A DNA stretch of 64,000 bases, from assembly GCF_020982545.1 (NCBI RefSeq), contig NZ_JAJKLK010000003.1:1054001-1118000 (forward strand), read 5' to 3'. The position numbers and the translations under genes are program-made. Source of the stretch: Streptomyces sp. MNU76 (GTDB taxonomy: Bacteria; Actinomycetota; Actinomycetes; Streptomycetales; Streptomycetaceae). The notes beneath the pieces were generated by a model that was not told the DNA's origin, did not search any database, and was given only the letters and a program-made list of their open reading frames with translations. The number at the start of each line of letters is the position of its first letter. Position 1 is the first letter of the stretch. This document shows positions 33,242 to 42,367 of this stretch, in pieces.

Positions 33242-33261
33242 ATCTCGCCGGGAGGGCCGCT

Positions 33262-34137
33262 GTGGCCAAGGACTCGTATCTCGTCGGCCTCGTCGGCTCC
33301 GGCATCGGGCCGTCCCTCAGCCCCGCCCTGCACGAGCGGGAGGCCGACCGGCAGGGTCTGCGCTATCTGTACCGGCTGATCGACATCGACGACCTGGGCC
33401 TCGCCCCGGAGGCGGTGGGCGACCTGGTGCGTGCCGCCCGCGACCTGGGCTTCGACGGGCTGAACATCACCCACCCCTGCAAGCAACTGGTCATCGAGCA
33501 CCTCGACGGACTCGCCCCGCAGGCCGCCGCGCTCGGCGCCGTCAACACGGTCGTCTTCGAGGACGGCCGCGCCATCGGCCACAACACGGACGTCACCGGC
33601 TTCGCCGCGTCCTTCGCGCGCGGGCTGCCCGACGTCCCCCTGGAGAAGGTGGTGCAGCTCGGCGCCGGGGGCGCGGGCGCGGCCGTCGCCCACGCCACGC
33701 TCACGCTCGGCGCGGAGCACGTCACCGTCGTCGACGCGATGCCGGACCGCGCGGCGGACCTCGCGGCCTCCCTCGGCCGGCACTTCGGTACGGGACGGGC
33801 CGCCGCGGCGACGCCGGACGCGCTGCCGGCGCTGCTGGGGGCGGCCGACGGGGTCGTGCACGCCACGCCCACGGGGATGGCCGCGCACCCCGGGCTGCCG
33901 TTCGCCGCGGAGTTGCTGCACGCCGGGCTGTGGGTGGCGGAGGTGGTGTACCGGCCGTTGGAGACCGCGTTGCTGCGGGCCGCGCGGGATCTTGGCTGCG
34001 CCACGCTGGACGGGGGAGGGATGGCGGTGTTCCAGGCGGCCGACGCGTTTCGGTTGTTCACGGGGCGTGAGCCGGACGCTTCGCGGATGTTGGCGGACAT
34101 CGAGGAGTTGGCCGGGGTCGCGGGCGCCCGTAACTAA
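33262..34137 (+). CDS. Shikimate/quinate 5-dehydrogenase (AroE family)
   Basis: The product has 291 residues from GTG 33262, which has GGGAGG upstream; an earlier in-frame ATG lies inside the operator. Substrate residues SLSPALHE and the catalytic region NITHPCKQLV (Lys of the K..D pair), NTVVFEDGRAIGHNTDVTGF and nucleotide loop QLGAGGAGAAVAHA are present. HPCKQ and an acidic NAD-type loop are as in catabolic quinate/shikimate dehydrogenases, whereas biosynthetic AroE has HPxK with Arg-rich NADPH loops. It oxidises quinate or shikimate to the dehydro form, the substrate of the next gene. Confidence 0.88.
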   Translation: MAKDSYLVGLVGSGIGPSLSPALHEREADRQGLRYLYRLIDIDDLGLAPEAVGDLVRAARDLGFDGLNITHPCKQLVIEHLDGLAPQAAALGAVNTVVFEDGRAIGHNTDVTGFAASFARGLPDVPLEKVVQLGAGGAGAAVAHATLTLGAEHVTVVDAMPDRAADLAASLGRHFGTGRAAAATPDALPALLGAADGVVHATPTGMAAHPGLPFAAELLHAGLWVAEVVYRPLETALLRAARDLGCATLDGGGMAVFQAADAFRLFTGREPDASRMLADIEELAGVAGARN

Positions 34138-34224
34138 GCGCCGCGACGGTCGGTCGTGTGCGTCGGCCGCGGGTTCGTCGTGGCTGGTCGCGCCCACGCG
34201 GCGGAGCCGCACAGTGTCACGCCC

Positions 34225-34244
34225 CGCGCCCCTTTCAGGGCGCG
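34225..34244. terminator. Hairpin within a common Streptomyces intergenic element
   Basis: CGCGCCC (34225-34231) pairs with GGGCGCG (34238-34244) across a six-base loop. The surrounding sequence (GGTCGCGCCCACGCGGCGGAG) belongs to the same widespread element as the hairpin at 25657. It lies between two genes of one operon, so it may reduce downstream expression rather than end transcription. Confidence 0.5.
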
Positions 34245-34267
34245 ACCCGGGTTTCGAGGAGTTCTGT

Positions 34268-36058
34268 ATGCGTACATCCATCGCCACCGTCTCCCTCAGT
34301 GGGTCCCTCACCGAGAAGCTCGCCGCCGCCGCGCGGGCCGGGTTCGACGGGGTGGAGATCTTCGAGAACGATCTGCTGGCGAGTCCGCTCACGCCCGAGG
34401 AGATCAGGGCCCGCTGTGCGGATCTCGGGCTGAGCATCGATCTCTACCAGCCGATGCGGGACATCGAGGCCGTGCCGCCGGACCTGTTCGAGGCGAACCT
34501 GCGGCGGGCCCGGCACAAGTTCGAGCTGATGGGGCGCCTCGGCTGCGACACGGTGCTCGTCTGCTCCAGCGTCCATCCGCTCGCCGAGGACGACGATGCG
34601 CTCGCCGCCGACCAGCTGCGACAACTCGCTTCTCTCGCCGAGGAGTTCGGCGTCCGGGTCGCCTACGAGGCGCTGGCGTGGGGGCGGCACGTCAGTACGT
34701 ACGACCACGCGTGGCGCATCGTGGAGGCGGCCGACCATCCGGCGCTCGGGACATGCCTGGACAGCTTCCACATCCTGGCCCGGGGCTCCGATCCCAAGGG
34801 CATCGAGGACATCCCGGGCGAGAAGATCTTCTTCCTCCAGCTCGCCGACGCCCCGCTGATGGCGATGGACGTGCTGCAGTGGAGCAGGCACTACCGCTGC
34901 TTCCCCGGTCAGGGCGGCCTCGACGTCACCGGACTGGTCGGACACGTGCGCGCGGCCGGATACGACGGGCCGCTGTCGCTGGAGGTCTTCAACGACGTCT
35001 TCCGGCAGGCCGAGGCGGGCCCCACCGCCGTGGACGCCCACCGCTCGCTGTTGATGCTCCAGGAGGCGGCCGGTATCGCCGCGTTGCCGGAGCGGGTGGT
35101 GCCCACGGGCGTCGCCTTCGCGGAGCTGGTCACCCCCGACGCCGAACCCGTCGCCGCGCTGCTCGGCGCGCTCGGCTTCGCCCGCACCGCGCGCCATCGC
35201 AGCAAGCCGGTGGACCTGTGGCGGCAGGGCGAGGCACGGGTGCTGGTCAACACCGGCCCGGCGGCCCGGCGCGAGGGCACCCAGCTCGCCGCGATCGGAC
35301 TGGAGTCACCGGACCCGGCCGGCGCCGCCCGCCGCGCCGAGGCCCTGCTCGCGCCGGTGCTGCCGCGCCGCCGGGCCGCCGAGGACGCCCCGCTCGAAGC
35401 GGTCGCCGCGCCCGACGGCACCGCACTCTTCTTCTGCGCGACGGACCGCCCCGGACTCCCCAGCTGGACCGGGGACTTCCGGCCCGTGACACACCCCGAG
35501 GCCGCGGGCCACGTCCACCGCGTCGACCACCTCGCGCTCACCCAGCCCTGGCACCAGTTCGACGAGGCGGCGCTCTTCCACCGCACGGTGCTCGGCCTCC
35601 ACGCCAGCGACAGCGTCGATGTCGCCGACCCCTACGGCCTGTTCCGCAGCCGTCCGGTGACCAACGACGACGGCAGCGTGCGGATCGCCCTCAGCGTCGG
35701 CCCCGCGCCGACCGACGACACGGCCCGCGCCCAGCACATCGCCTTCGCCACGGACGACGTGGTCGCCGCGGCCCGCGCCTTCCGCGCGGCCGGGGGCCGG
35801 CTCCTGGCCGTCCCCGCGAACTACCACGACGACCTGGCCGCACGGTTCGAGTTCGCCGACGGCGAGCTGGAGACGTACCGGGAACTCGGCATCCTCTACG
35901 ACCGTGACGCGGGCGGCGCGTTCCGCCACTGCTACACCGAGACCGTCGGCCGGGTCTTCTTCGAGCTTGTCCAGCGCGACACCGGGTACCAGGGCTACGG
36001 CGCGCAGAACGCGCCCGTGCGCCTCGCCGCCCAGCACGTCCGACGACCGGTCGGATGA
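34268..36058 (+). CDS. 3-dehydroshikimate dehydratase fused to a dioxygenase-like (VOC/HPPD) domain
   Basis: The product has 596 residues. Residues 1-275 are a sugar-phosphate-isomerase TIM barrel (QuiC/DSD type: GFDGVEIFENDLLASPLTPE, VCSSVHPLAEDDDALAADQL, LGTCLDSFHILARG, PLSLEVFNDVFRQ with the metal-binding Glu/Asp/His set). Residues ~280-590 are two VOC modules of the HPPD type with HRVDHLALT, AQHIAFATDD and a metal-site Glu in VGRVFFELVQRDTGYQGYG. The two-domain layout is the one known from QuiC of Pseudomonas and some Streptomyces. It converts 3-dehydroshikimate to protocatechuate. ATG 34268 follows AGGAG; it lies 130 bases after the dehydrogenase gene. Confidence 0.9.
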   Translation: MRTSIATVSLSGSLTEKLAAAARAGFDGVEIFENDLLASPLTPEEIRARCADLGLSIDLYQPMRDIEAVPPDLFEANLRRARHKFELMGRLGCDTVLVCSSVHPLAEDDDALAADQLRQLASLAEEFGVRVAYEALAWGRHVSTYDHAWRIVEAADHPALGTCLDSFHILARGSDPKGIEDIPGEKIFFLQLADAPLMAMDVLQWSRHYRCFPGQGGLDVTGLVGHVRAAGYDGPLSLEVFNDVFRQAEAGPTAVDAHRSLLMLQEAAGIAALPERVVPTGVAFAELVTPDAEPVAALLGALGFARTARHRSKPVDLWRQGEARVLVNTGPAARREGTQLAAIGLESPDPAGAARRAEALLAPVLPRRRAAEDAPLEAVAAPDGTALFFCATDRPGLPSWTGDFRPVTHPEAAGHVHRVDHLALTQPWHQFDEAALFHRTVLGLHASDSVDVADPYGLFRSRPVTNDDGSVRIALSVGPAPTDDTARAQHIAFATDDVVAAARAFRAAGGRLLAVPANYHDDLAARFEFADGELETYRELGILYDRDAGGAFRHCYTETVGRVFFELVQRDTGYQGYGAQNAPVRLAAQHVRRPVG

Positions 36059-36131
36059 GGGGAGCCGGGGGGACGGGAGGCGGAGGGACGGGCGCCGTGG
36101 GCACGGGAGGTGCACGCACGCGAGCCGGAGG

Positions 36132-37607
36132 CTACTGGCGGCTGACGGTACGCGTCACACCGGTGACGACCGTCGTCGCCAGGATCCAGCCGGTGATGAC
36201 GAGGACGTACGACAGCCACTGCGACCAGCCCTCGGGGGCGTAGGCCCGTTCCTGCCCGAAGTCGATGATCGGGAGGAGCAGGTCGAGGGTGTAGAAGACC
36301 GGGTTGAACTCCGGGGCCTCGTCCGCCTTGAGCGGGCTGGGCGTCCGCACCGCGTACGCCACCGAGCCCACCGCCATCAGCGACAGCAGCCAGACCGCCG
36401 CGCGCAGCGGACGGAAGCCGTAGCCGACGGTGGCGTCCTGGGCGTAGCCCCAGAGCCGGCCGTGCCAGCGGAGCGTGGCCCGGTTGCGGCGCTGCTTGGC
36501 GAGTTGGACCCGCCGGGCGGCGTCGTCGTCACCGATCCTGCGGTAGGCGGCGGTCAACTGCTCGTAGGCGTACGGCAGATACCCCTCCCCGTCCCGCTCC
36601 AGCATCGGCAGCCGCCGCTCGGCGGGCACGTGTGGGATCAGGGAGGTGTAGGAGAGGCTGTTCAGCAGGACCTGGTCCGGCAGCTTGTCCGGCTCCACGA
36701 ACAGCACCTCTATCTGGGCGCGGCGCAGGTTCAGGACGCCCTCCACCGGCGGGCCCTCGCGCAGCCACAGTTCGCTGATGACACTGCTGCTCACCCGCAG
36801 CGCCGTACCGCCGGGGTTGGACAACCGGGCGTAGGACAGCTCCAGCCAGCCGCCCACGTGGGTCCCGCGCAGCTCCACCCGCCCGCGTACGTCCGCGTGC
36901 CGCAGCACGACATCGGACTCGGTGGCGAGGGTCTCCGCGCCGAGGGCCGTACCGCCCGGCCGGTGCAGGCGGGCGTGGCGCAGGTCGATCTTGCCGGCGA
37001 CATGGGCGCCGCCCAGCCGGACCTCACCGTCCGCGCGCAGTCCGGGAGCGCACAGCTCCTCCCCGATCTCCGCCTGGGTGAGCCGCAGCGCGGGCTCCCC
37101 GTCCGACGCGGTGAACTCGGCGCGTTCCATGAACAGGGTCCCGGAGATCTGCGCCCCGGTGAGCTTCACCGGCCCCCGGAAACGGCACTCCGTCAGCCGC
37201 AGCCCGCCGTCCACGCGGGCCCGTGCCGAACGCAGGCCGGGCAGGGTGGACTTGGACAGATTGAGGTAGTTGAAGTGCGCACCCGAGAAGTCGGGCACCT
37301 CGTCGAAGTGACAGCCGCTGAGGCGTACGACGCTCGCCACCGTCGCGTACTTGAGCTCCAGGCGGCCGGTGATCCGGGCGCCCTCGATCTTGAGGGCCGC
37401 GACCTCACCCTCCTCCTGGGGAGCGGTCAGCAGCAACGCCCGCAGCACCCGCGCCCGGACGGTCCGTTCCGGACCCCAACCGGCGCCGTCCGCGGTGGCC
37501 CCGTCCTCGGCGGTCGGGCGGTCCGCGGCCCCGAAGTCCACCGCCGCGCCGAGTGGAAAGGCGTCCCACACCCGCCGCTCGGCCGCCGTCAGATCGTTGA
37601 TCATCAT
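36132..37607 (-). CDS. Membrane-anchored protein with pentapeptide-like beta-helix repeats
   Basis: The product has 491 residues from ATG 37607. The N-terminal ~300 residues are imperfect pentapeptide/beta-helix repeats of the type ..ITGRLELKYATVASVVRLSG.., ..ARVDGGLRLTECRFRGPVKL.., ..ISELWLREGPPVEGV... The C-terminal ~130 residues contain three membrane helices (AAVWLLSLMAVGSVAYAV, PVFYTLDLLLPIIDFGQE, LSYVLVITGWILATTVV). The fold is widespread in actinobacteria and often annotated as membrane oxidoreductase, but I see no cofactor motif. Function unknown. Confidence 0.8.
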   Translation of the reverse strand: MMINDLTAAERRVWDAFPLGAAVDFGAADRPTAEDGATADGAGWGPERTVRARVLRALLLTAPQEEGEVAALKIEGARITGRLELKYATVASVVRLSGCHFDEVPDFSGAHFNYLNLSKSTLPGLRSARARVDGGLRLTECRFRGPVKLTGAQISGTLFMERAEFTASDGEPALRLTQAEIGEELCAPGLRADGEVRLGGAHVAGKIDLRHARLHRPGGTALGAETLATESDVVLRHADVRGRVELRGTHVGGWLELSYARLSNPGGTALRVSSSVISELWLREGPPVEGVLNLRRAQIEVLFVEPDKLPDQVLLNSLSYTSLIPHVPAERRLPMLERDGEGYLPYAYEQLTAAYRRIGDDDAARRVQLAKQRRNRATLRWHGRLWGYAQDATVGYGFRPLRAAVWLLSLMAVGSVAYAVRTPSPLKADEAPEFNPVFYTLDLLLPIIDFGQERAYAPEGWSQWLSYVLVITGWILATTVVTGVTRTVSRQ

Positions 37608-37726
37608 CAACGGGAATCTCACCCGCGACGCTTGCACCTGTCAACTACCGCGATCCGGACGCACGTTCCGGCCGGATCCCGAACGACACACCCTGCCGCC
37701 CCTCGGTACTCCCTTCAGCGCTCCCT

Positions 37727-39199
37727 CTAGTGCCCCCACGCCCCGGCGTGCGCGCGGTGCGCGTCCGTGAGGCCGTTGGTGAAGAAGCGTTCGTAGTACT
37801 CGTTCTCCACGTGGTGGACCTGGAGCCACACGCCCGGGACGTGGATCGCGTCCGTGTGGGCCGGGAAGCGGCCGTGCGTGCGGAGGATGTACTCGCAGAC
37901 GTCACGGGCGCACTCGACCACCCGCTCCTCGTACTCACTGGCCTCGGTGAGATAGCGCTGCCCGTAGTCCTCCCGGTAGATCCGGGCGAAGACGTCCCGG
38001 TCGGTGTAGACGCCGCCGCGGCCGAACTTCTCCCGGACGATTCTCCGCACCGCCTCCGACATGGTCCCGAACACGGGCGGGCACGCGGCGGCGATCAGCG
38101 GCGCGCCGCCGTCGGGGGAGGGCAGCCGGACCGGGTGCGCGCGCACGTTCGCGTACTTCGGCAGGGGGATGTGCCAGCGCCAGATGTCGGCCGGGCGCCA
38201 GCGCGGGGTGACGAAGTCGAAGCCGAGCATCCTGCCGTACCTGCGGGAGAACTTCGGGTCGCCGAGGGCGATCTGCGGGTTGATGGTGGCGTGGATCCAG
38301 GCGCCCAGGCCCATCGCCTCGGCCGTGAGCATCAGGTTCTGCAGCAGCAGGTCCGCCTCGATCTGGGTGCGCATGGGGCCGAGCGCGCCGAGCGGCAGCT
38401 TCAGGTCCCCGTTGAGGAACCCGTTCCGCACCCACGTGCGGACCCCGGCCGGGCGGTAGAAGTTGCGGTCGTCCACGAAGGTCGGACGCGCCCCGTCCGG
38501 CTGGGTGAGCAGGTACATCAGCGCGTTCACGTACTGGTGGGAGAGGTCGACCACGGGGAACAGCAGGGTCGTGCCCGGCAGGTTGGACAGGAAGCGGTTG
38601 GAGTCCAGGTACGCCGGGAAGTCCCGCTGGTCCGGTGCGACGTCGAGGCGGTGGTCCAGGACCTTCACCTTCGCCCGGCGGGCCCGCGCGATCAGCGTCT
38701 CGGCGTCGAACGGCTCGTCCGGTGCCGGCTCCAGCCTGCGCAGGAAGTAGGTGCCCGAGTCGTTGACGAGGAAGAAGTGGGTGCCCTGCGCGTTGTCCGG
38801 GCTGCCCGCGGTCCGGCCCGCCATCGTCAGGTTGGGCTTGGACATGATGGGGGTGCCGTTGTCCGGATCCTCGAAGGGCCGGTCGGGCATGGTGAGGCCG
38901 GTGGTGCCGGTGATCGCGATCAGCATCGCCTCCTCCAGCTCGGTCAGGGGCTCGGCCGCGTTGCGGGAGGTGTAGGTCATGGTCCCGGCGGACACCTTGG
39001 CACCCCGGCTCACGCGGTGGGTGCGGCGGCGCCACACGGTCCGCAGCAGCGGACGGTCGAAGAGGTCGGCGAGCCCCGGGTGGGTGGTGCCCACGCCGGT
39101 GCCGGGCTGTTCCTGGACCGCGAGCTGTTCGCCCGCCCCGGGTAGCGCGGACAGCTCCGGGTCTCCGGGCAGCTCTGAGTGGTTGTCGGTGAAGGTCAT
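37727..39199 (-). CDS. Nitroreductase-like protein next to a haem dioxygenase fusion
   Basis: The product has 490 residues from ATG 39199. Middle segments have the pattern of FMN nitroreductases (EPLTELEEAMLIAITGTTGL and LLLQNLMLTAEAMGLGAWIH). The first ~70 residues and the last ~180 are not assignable. There is no signal peptide. It lies 72 bases downstream of the catalase/peroxidase fusion on the same strand. A flavin or redox partner that reduces the fusion's peroxide or epoxide product would make sense, but this is inference. I cannot name a characterised homologue. Confidence 0.65.
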   Translation of the reverse strand: MTFTDNHSELPGDPELSALPGAGEQLAVQEQPGTGVGTTHPGLADLFDRPLLRTVWRRRTHRVSRGAKVSAGTMTYTSRNAAEPLTELEEAMLIAITGTTGLTMPDRPFEDPDNGTPIMSKPNLTMAGRTAGSPDNAQGTHFFLVNDSGTYFLRRLEPAPDEPFDAETLIARARRAKVKVLDHRLDVAPDQRDFPAYLDSNRFLSNLPGTTLLFPVVDLSHQYVNALMYLLTQPDGARPTFVDDRNFYRPAGVRTWVRNGFLNGDLKLPLGALGPMRTQIEADLLLQNLMLTAEAMGLGAWIHATINPQIALGDPKFSRRYGRMLGFDFVTPRWRPADIWRWHIPLPKYANVRAHPVRLPSPDGGAPLIAAACPPVFGTMSEAVRRIVREKFGRGGVYTDRDVFARIYREDYGQRYLTEASEYEERVVECARDVCEYILRTHGRFPAHTDAIHVPGVWLQVHHVENEYYERFFTNGLTDAHRAHAGAWGH

Positions 39200-39271
39200 G
39201 CGTGTTTCCCCCGTTGTCGTTCGGACCCGGGGCACCACGTGACACATGACCCCGGGTCGTCTGTCACGGCG

Positions 39272-42154
39272 TCATGGTGAACCGCCGTCGGTCGTACCGG
39301 TGGTGCCGGTCGTGGGCACCGTCCGCCACGGCGCGAAGGCGCTCGCGTCGCGCGGCAGGAGGGGTGCCAGCTCCGGGCAGTGGCGCTGGACCACCGCGTT
39401 CATGCCGCCCTGCTCGACCCAGTCGATGCCGAGCGGTGTGTAGACCTCGGGCCGGTAGTCGACCGTCAGGAAGCGGTCGCTCTGCAGCCGTCGGCTGGCC
39501 ATCAGGACGAAGATCCGGAAGGCGGTGTCGCTGAAGCCGAAGCCCTCCGGCGGGTTCTCCGCAAACAGCCCGACCATGGTGTCGATCTCGTCGACGTCCC
39601 GGTAGACGTCCTTGAGCCGCGCCAGCGTCTCGGGGTTCTCGGTCAGCTCCTCGAAGGAACGGATCCGCCCCCGGTGCAGCCCGGCCCGGAAGTCGTTGTA
39701 GCGCGGCACCCCCCGCCTGCGCGTGCGGACCAGGTCGACGACCGACAGATCGATGATCTCCCCGTCCCGCTCGAAGCGCTGGAGCGAGCGAGGGAAGTTG
39801 TGCAGGGTGATCGCGCCGGGGTGGGCGATGCCGAACGAGTACAGCGCGTTCGCGAGTCCCGTCTTCCGGATCTGCGCCTCGGCCGCCCCGCCCTGGATGT
39901 CGGGGAAGCCCACCGTCTCCAGCCGCCGCCCGAACTGGTGCTCCCGCAGCTCGAAGTCGTCCGGGATCAGCGGATGCATACGGTAGACGGTGGTGAAGTC
40001 CTCCGTCAGTGAGTACGGCGCCGAGTGGTGGTCCGGCAGCGTCTTCGGGATGCCGGTCAGCGAGTGCGCCTCGAACAGCCACAGGCCCAGCTGGTTGAGC
40101 CAGTTCTTCGGCGGGCCCGACCAGTTGGTGCGCAGCGCGCGATCGATCGCCTCGGTGGCCAGGATCGCGGGCGTCCACTCCACGGTGTGGATCTTCGCGA
40201 TCAGCGCGGACACCACGAGCCGGGCCGTCTGGTAGACCTTCTCCTCGCTCATCGAGGGGTACTGCGACCGCAGCGCGTCGCAGATCGCGTTGTGCTCCCG
40301 CGCGAAGAGCGTGTGCAGGGCGCTGAGGCCCATCCACCAGCTCTCGCTGAAGCCGGTGAGCGGGATGCCGTGGGTGCCGCCCGGCAGATGGCCGTCCTCC
40401 AGGCGGAGTTTCGCGCCCCCGTCCGGCTCGCGCAGGGACCGCGCGGTCCGCTCGTTCTCGCCGTACACCTCGGAGCCGTCCCACCAGTGCGAGGCGGAGT
40501 TGGCGAACAGGATCGGCGGGCGGCCGGGCACCTCCAGGCCCTCGTTCTCGGCGAACCGCATCACCCGCTCGGTCGGGCCGCGCGGCACGTTCTGCCAGGT
40601 CCCGTCGTAGCCGGGCGGCAGCGGCACCTCCACACTGCGGTCACCGGTCTTGTACCGCCGGTGGTTCACCCAGTCGTGCACCTGGAACTGGATCCACGCC
40701 GCCGCCAGCACGTTGAGCGAGGTCGCCGGCACGAAGCTCTCCCGGTGCAGCAGCTGCCTGCTGACCGTCACCGGGTTCGGTGTGTCGAAGGTGTCCGGCC
40801 GGTAGTCCGGCTTCAGGTTCCGCCCGAACGCGGCCCCCACGGCGCCCATCGCCGGCTCCGACAGATCGTTGTACGTCCCGTCGTACGACCGTTCCGTGCG
40901 CAGCCGCTCCGGGATCGGCTCCGGCACGGGCTGGGCCTTCGGCGGGGCCTCGCGTACCTCGGTGTCGATCAGGTTCAGCCGGCGCAGCGTCTTCCGCAGG
41001 AACACCAGGTTCAGCAGACTCAGCGACAACGGCAGCCGGTGCCACGGCACGGCACGGTTCAGCAGCCCGAGCGCGGGGCCCACGAGACGGCCGAGCACCT
41101 TGTTGCGCAGGGGTTCCTCGGCGACGAAGCGCTGCCCGAGGCGGTGCGCGCCGCTCGCCCGGTACCCGGCCTTCCGGGCCCGGTTGATATGGCCCAATGG
41201 CCGGAAATCATCGGTCGTGTACCACGGATTGAAGGTCAGGTCCTCGATCCGCCGTGCCGCCGCCCGAGCCTCGGCCCCGTCCAGCTTCTGTGCGGGGACG
41301 GTGAGCCTGGCGATCGGCACCGCCGGCGCCACCGCGTCCCTCCACTCCACCGCCGCGTCCTCGACCGGTGTGCGCCGCTCGTCCACGTACCGCTGCACGC
41401 ACAGATCGAACGCCACGTCCGCCTGCCCGAGCCGCCGCGCCAGCTCCCGGTGCAGGAAGTCCGGGTCCCGGCGATCGGGCTCGGCCGCCGCCGGTGTGCC
41501 GGGCGCGGGCCGCAGCAGATAGCGCACCGGCCCGGCGTCGCCCCACAGAATGGCGCCGCGGCTCCAATAGGTCTCGGTGGCCAGGGAGTTGACGGGCCGC
41601 CGGGTGGCCTCCGTCACATTGCGCCGCATCCGTGCGGCCGTCCTCGGCCCCACCGCCAGCGGCAGCTTCACGAACAGCGCGAACACCTTCCGCAGCGGAC
41701 TCCGGGCTCCCGCCATGGCCTTGGCGAACGCCACGAACTCCCGCGCGTCGCTCGCGTGCGACACCGGGAAACTGGTGGCCAGCAGATCGTGGCTCACCCC
41801 CTCCGACACCCTGACCCGCACGGCCGCGCCCCGCAGATCGGGTGAGCCGTCCCCCTGCCGGATCCCGCTCGCGTTGGACAGCCGGACCACCGCGGGGTAG
41901 TCGGCACCCGGCTGCGCGAACCCGGTCCGCAACGCCACCGGCAGGTCGTCGTGGAACCGCAGCCGCGCGTTCTCCACGCCCAGCGGGGCCTTCGCGTGGA
42001 ACGCCCGAGCGAGGCCACCGCCCCCGGCCCGCCGGTTTCTGACCTGGACCTCCATCAGCTCCCGTGCCAACCGCTCGAACACGAGCCGCTCGGCCTCGGG
42101 GCTGCCCCCGTCGTACCGCTCGTAGCGCTGATCGTGCTGCCCTGTCTCGGCCAT
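39272..42154 (-). CDS. Catalase-related domain fused to alpha-dioxygenase/cyclooxygenase-type haem peroxidase
   Basis: The product has 960 residues. Residues ~20-335 form a small catalase-related domain: distal His53 (AFHAK), RLSNASG, DLRGAAVRVRV and the proximal R-x-x-x-Y motif R327..Y331 (INRARKAGY). Residues ~420-930 are an animal-peroxidase-type domain: distal His493 (FQVHDWVNH), LFAREHNAICD with His621, and Tyr724 plus His727 (TVYRMHPLIPDDF), matching the catalytic Tyr and proximal His of cyclooxygenases and alpha-dioxygenases. A ~80-residue linker joins them. Coral allene oxide synthase-lipoxygenase has a similar logic with another dioxygenase. The likely reaction is fatty-acid oxygenation followed by hydroperoxide rearrangement. 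ATG 42154 has GGGGGAG upstream. Confidence 0.85.
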   Translation of the reverse strand: MAETGQHDQRYERYDGGSPEAERLVFERLARELMEVQVRNRRAGGGGLARAFHAKAPLGVENARLRFHDDLPVALRTGFAQPGADYPAVVRLSNASGIRQGDGSPDLRGAAVRVRVSEGVSHDLLATSFPVSHASDAREFVAFAKAMAGARSPLRKVFALFVKLPLAVGPRTAARMRRNVTEATRRPVNSLATETYWSRGAILWGDAGPVRYLLRPAPGTPAAAEPDRRDPDFLHRELARRLGQADVAFDLCVQRYVDERRTPVEDAAVEWRDAVAPAVPIARLTVPAQKLDGAEARAAARRIEDLTFNPWYTTDDFRPLGHINRARKAGYRASGAHRLGQRFVAEEPLRNKVLGRLVGPALGLLNRAVPWHRLPLSLSLLNLVFLRKTLRRLNLIDTEVREAPPKAQPVPEPIPERLRTERSYDGTYNDLSEPAMGAVGAAFGRNLKPDYRPDTFDTPNPVTVSRQLLHRESFVPATSLNVLAAAWIQFQVHDWVNHRRYKTGDRSVEVPLPPGYDGTWQNVPRGPTERVMRFAENEGLEVPGRPPILFANSASHWWDGSEVYGENERTARSLREPDGGAKLRLEDGHLPGGTHGIPLTGFSESWWMGLSALHTLFAREHNAICDALRSQYPSMSEEKVYQTARLVVSALIAKIHTVEWTPAILATEAIDRALRTNWSGPPKNWLNQLGLWLFEAHSLTGIPKTLPDHHSAPYSLTEDFTTVYRMHPLIPDDFELREHQFGRRLETVGFPDIQGGAAEAQIRKTGLANALYSFGIAHPGAITLHNFPRSLQRFERDGEIIDLSVVDLVRTRRRGVPRYNDFRAGLHRGRIRSFEELTENPETLARLKDVYRDVDEIDTMVGLFAENPPEGFGFSDTAFRIFVLMASRRLQSDRFLTVDYRPEVYTPLGIDWVEQGGMNAVVQRHCPELAPLLPRDASAFAPWRTVPTTGTTGTTDGGSP

Positions 42155-42180
42155 CGCCGCTCCCCCTACCGACGCGCTGC

Positions 42181-42215
42181 GTATGTACGCGCACTCATGC
42201 GCACGCGATGCATAC
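42181..42215. promoter_or_regulatory. Imperfect dyad in the promoter region of the haem fusion gene
   Basis: GTATG at 42181 and CATAC at 42211 frame an imperfect inverted repeat rich in GCGCAC/GCGTGC blocks, 27 bases upstream of the start codon. It could be an operator. No regulator gene lies nearby. Confidence 0.3.
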
Positions 42216-42367
42216 GGGACAGGGGCCGCACGCTACCGGTGGCGAGGTTCCGGCCACAGCGACAGTTCACGCCATGTGCGCATCTGCCGACAATGCTCCG
42301 GAAGGTCCGGTTCCCCACACCCCGAGGGGTCCGGGGAACCGGCCGGTCGCCCTCTGCCTCTCCTGCG

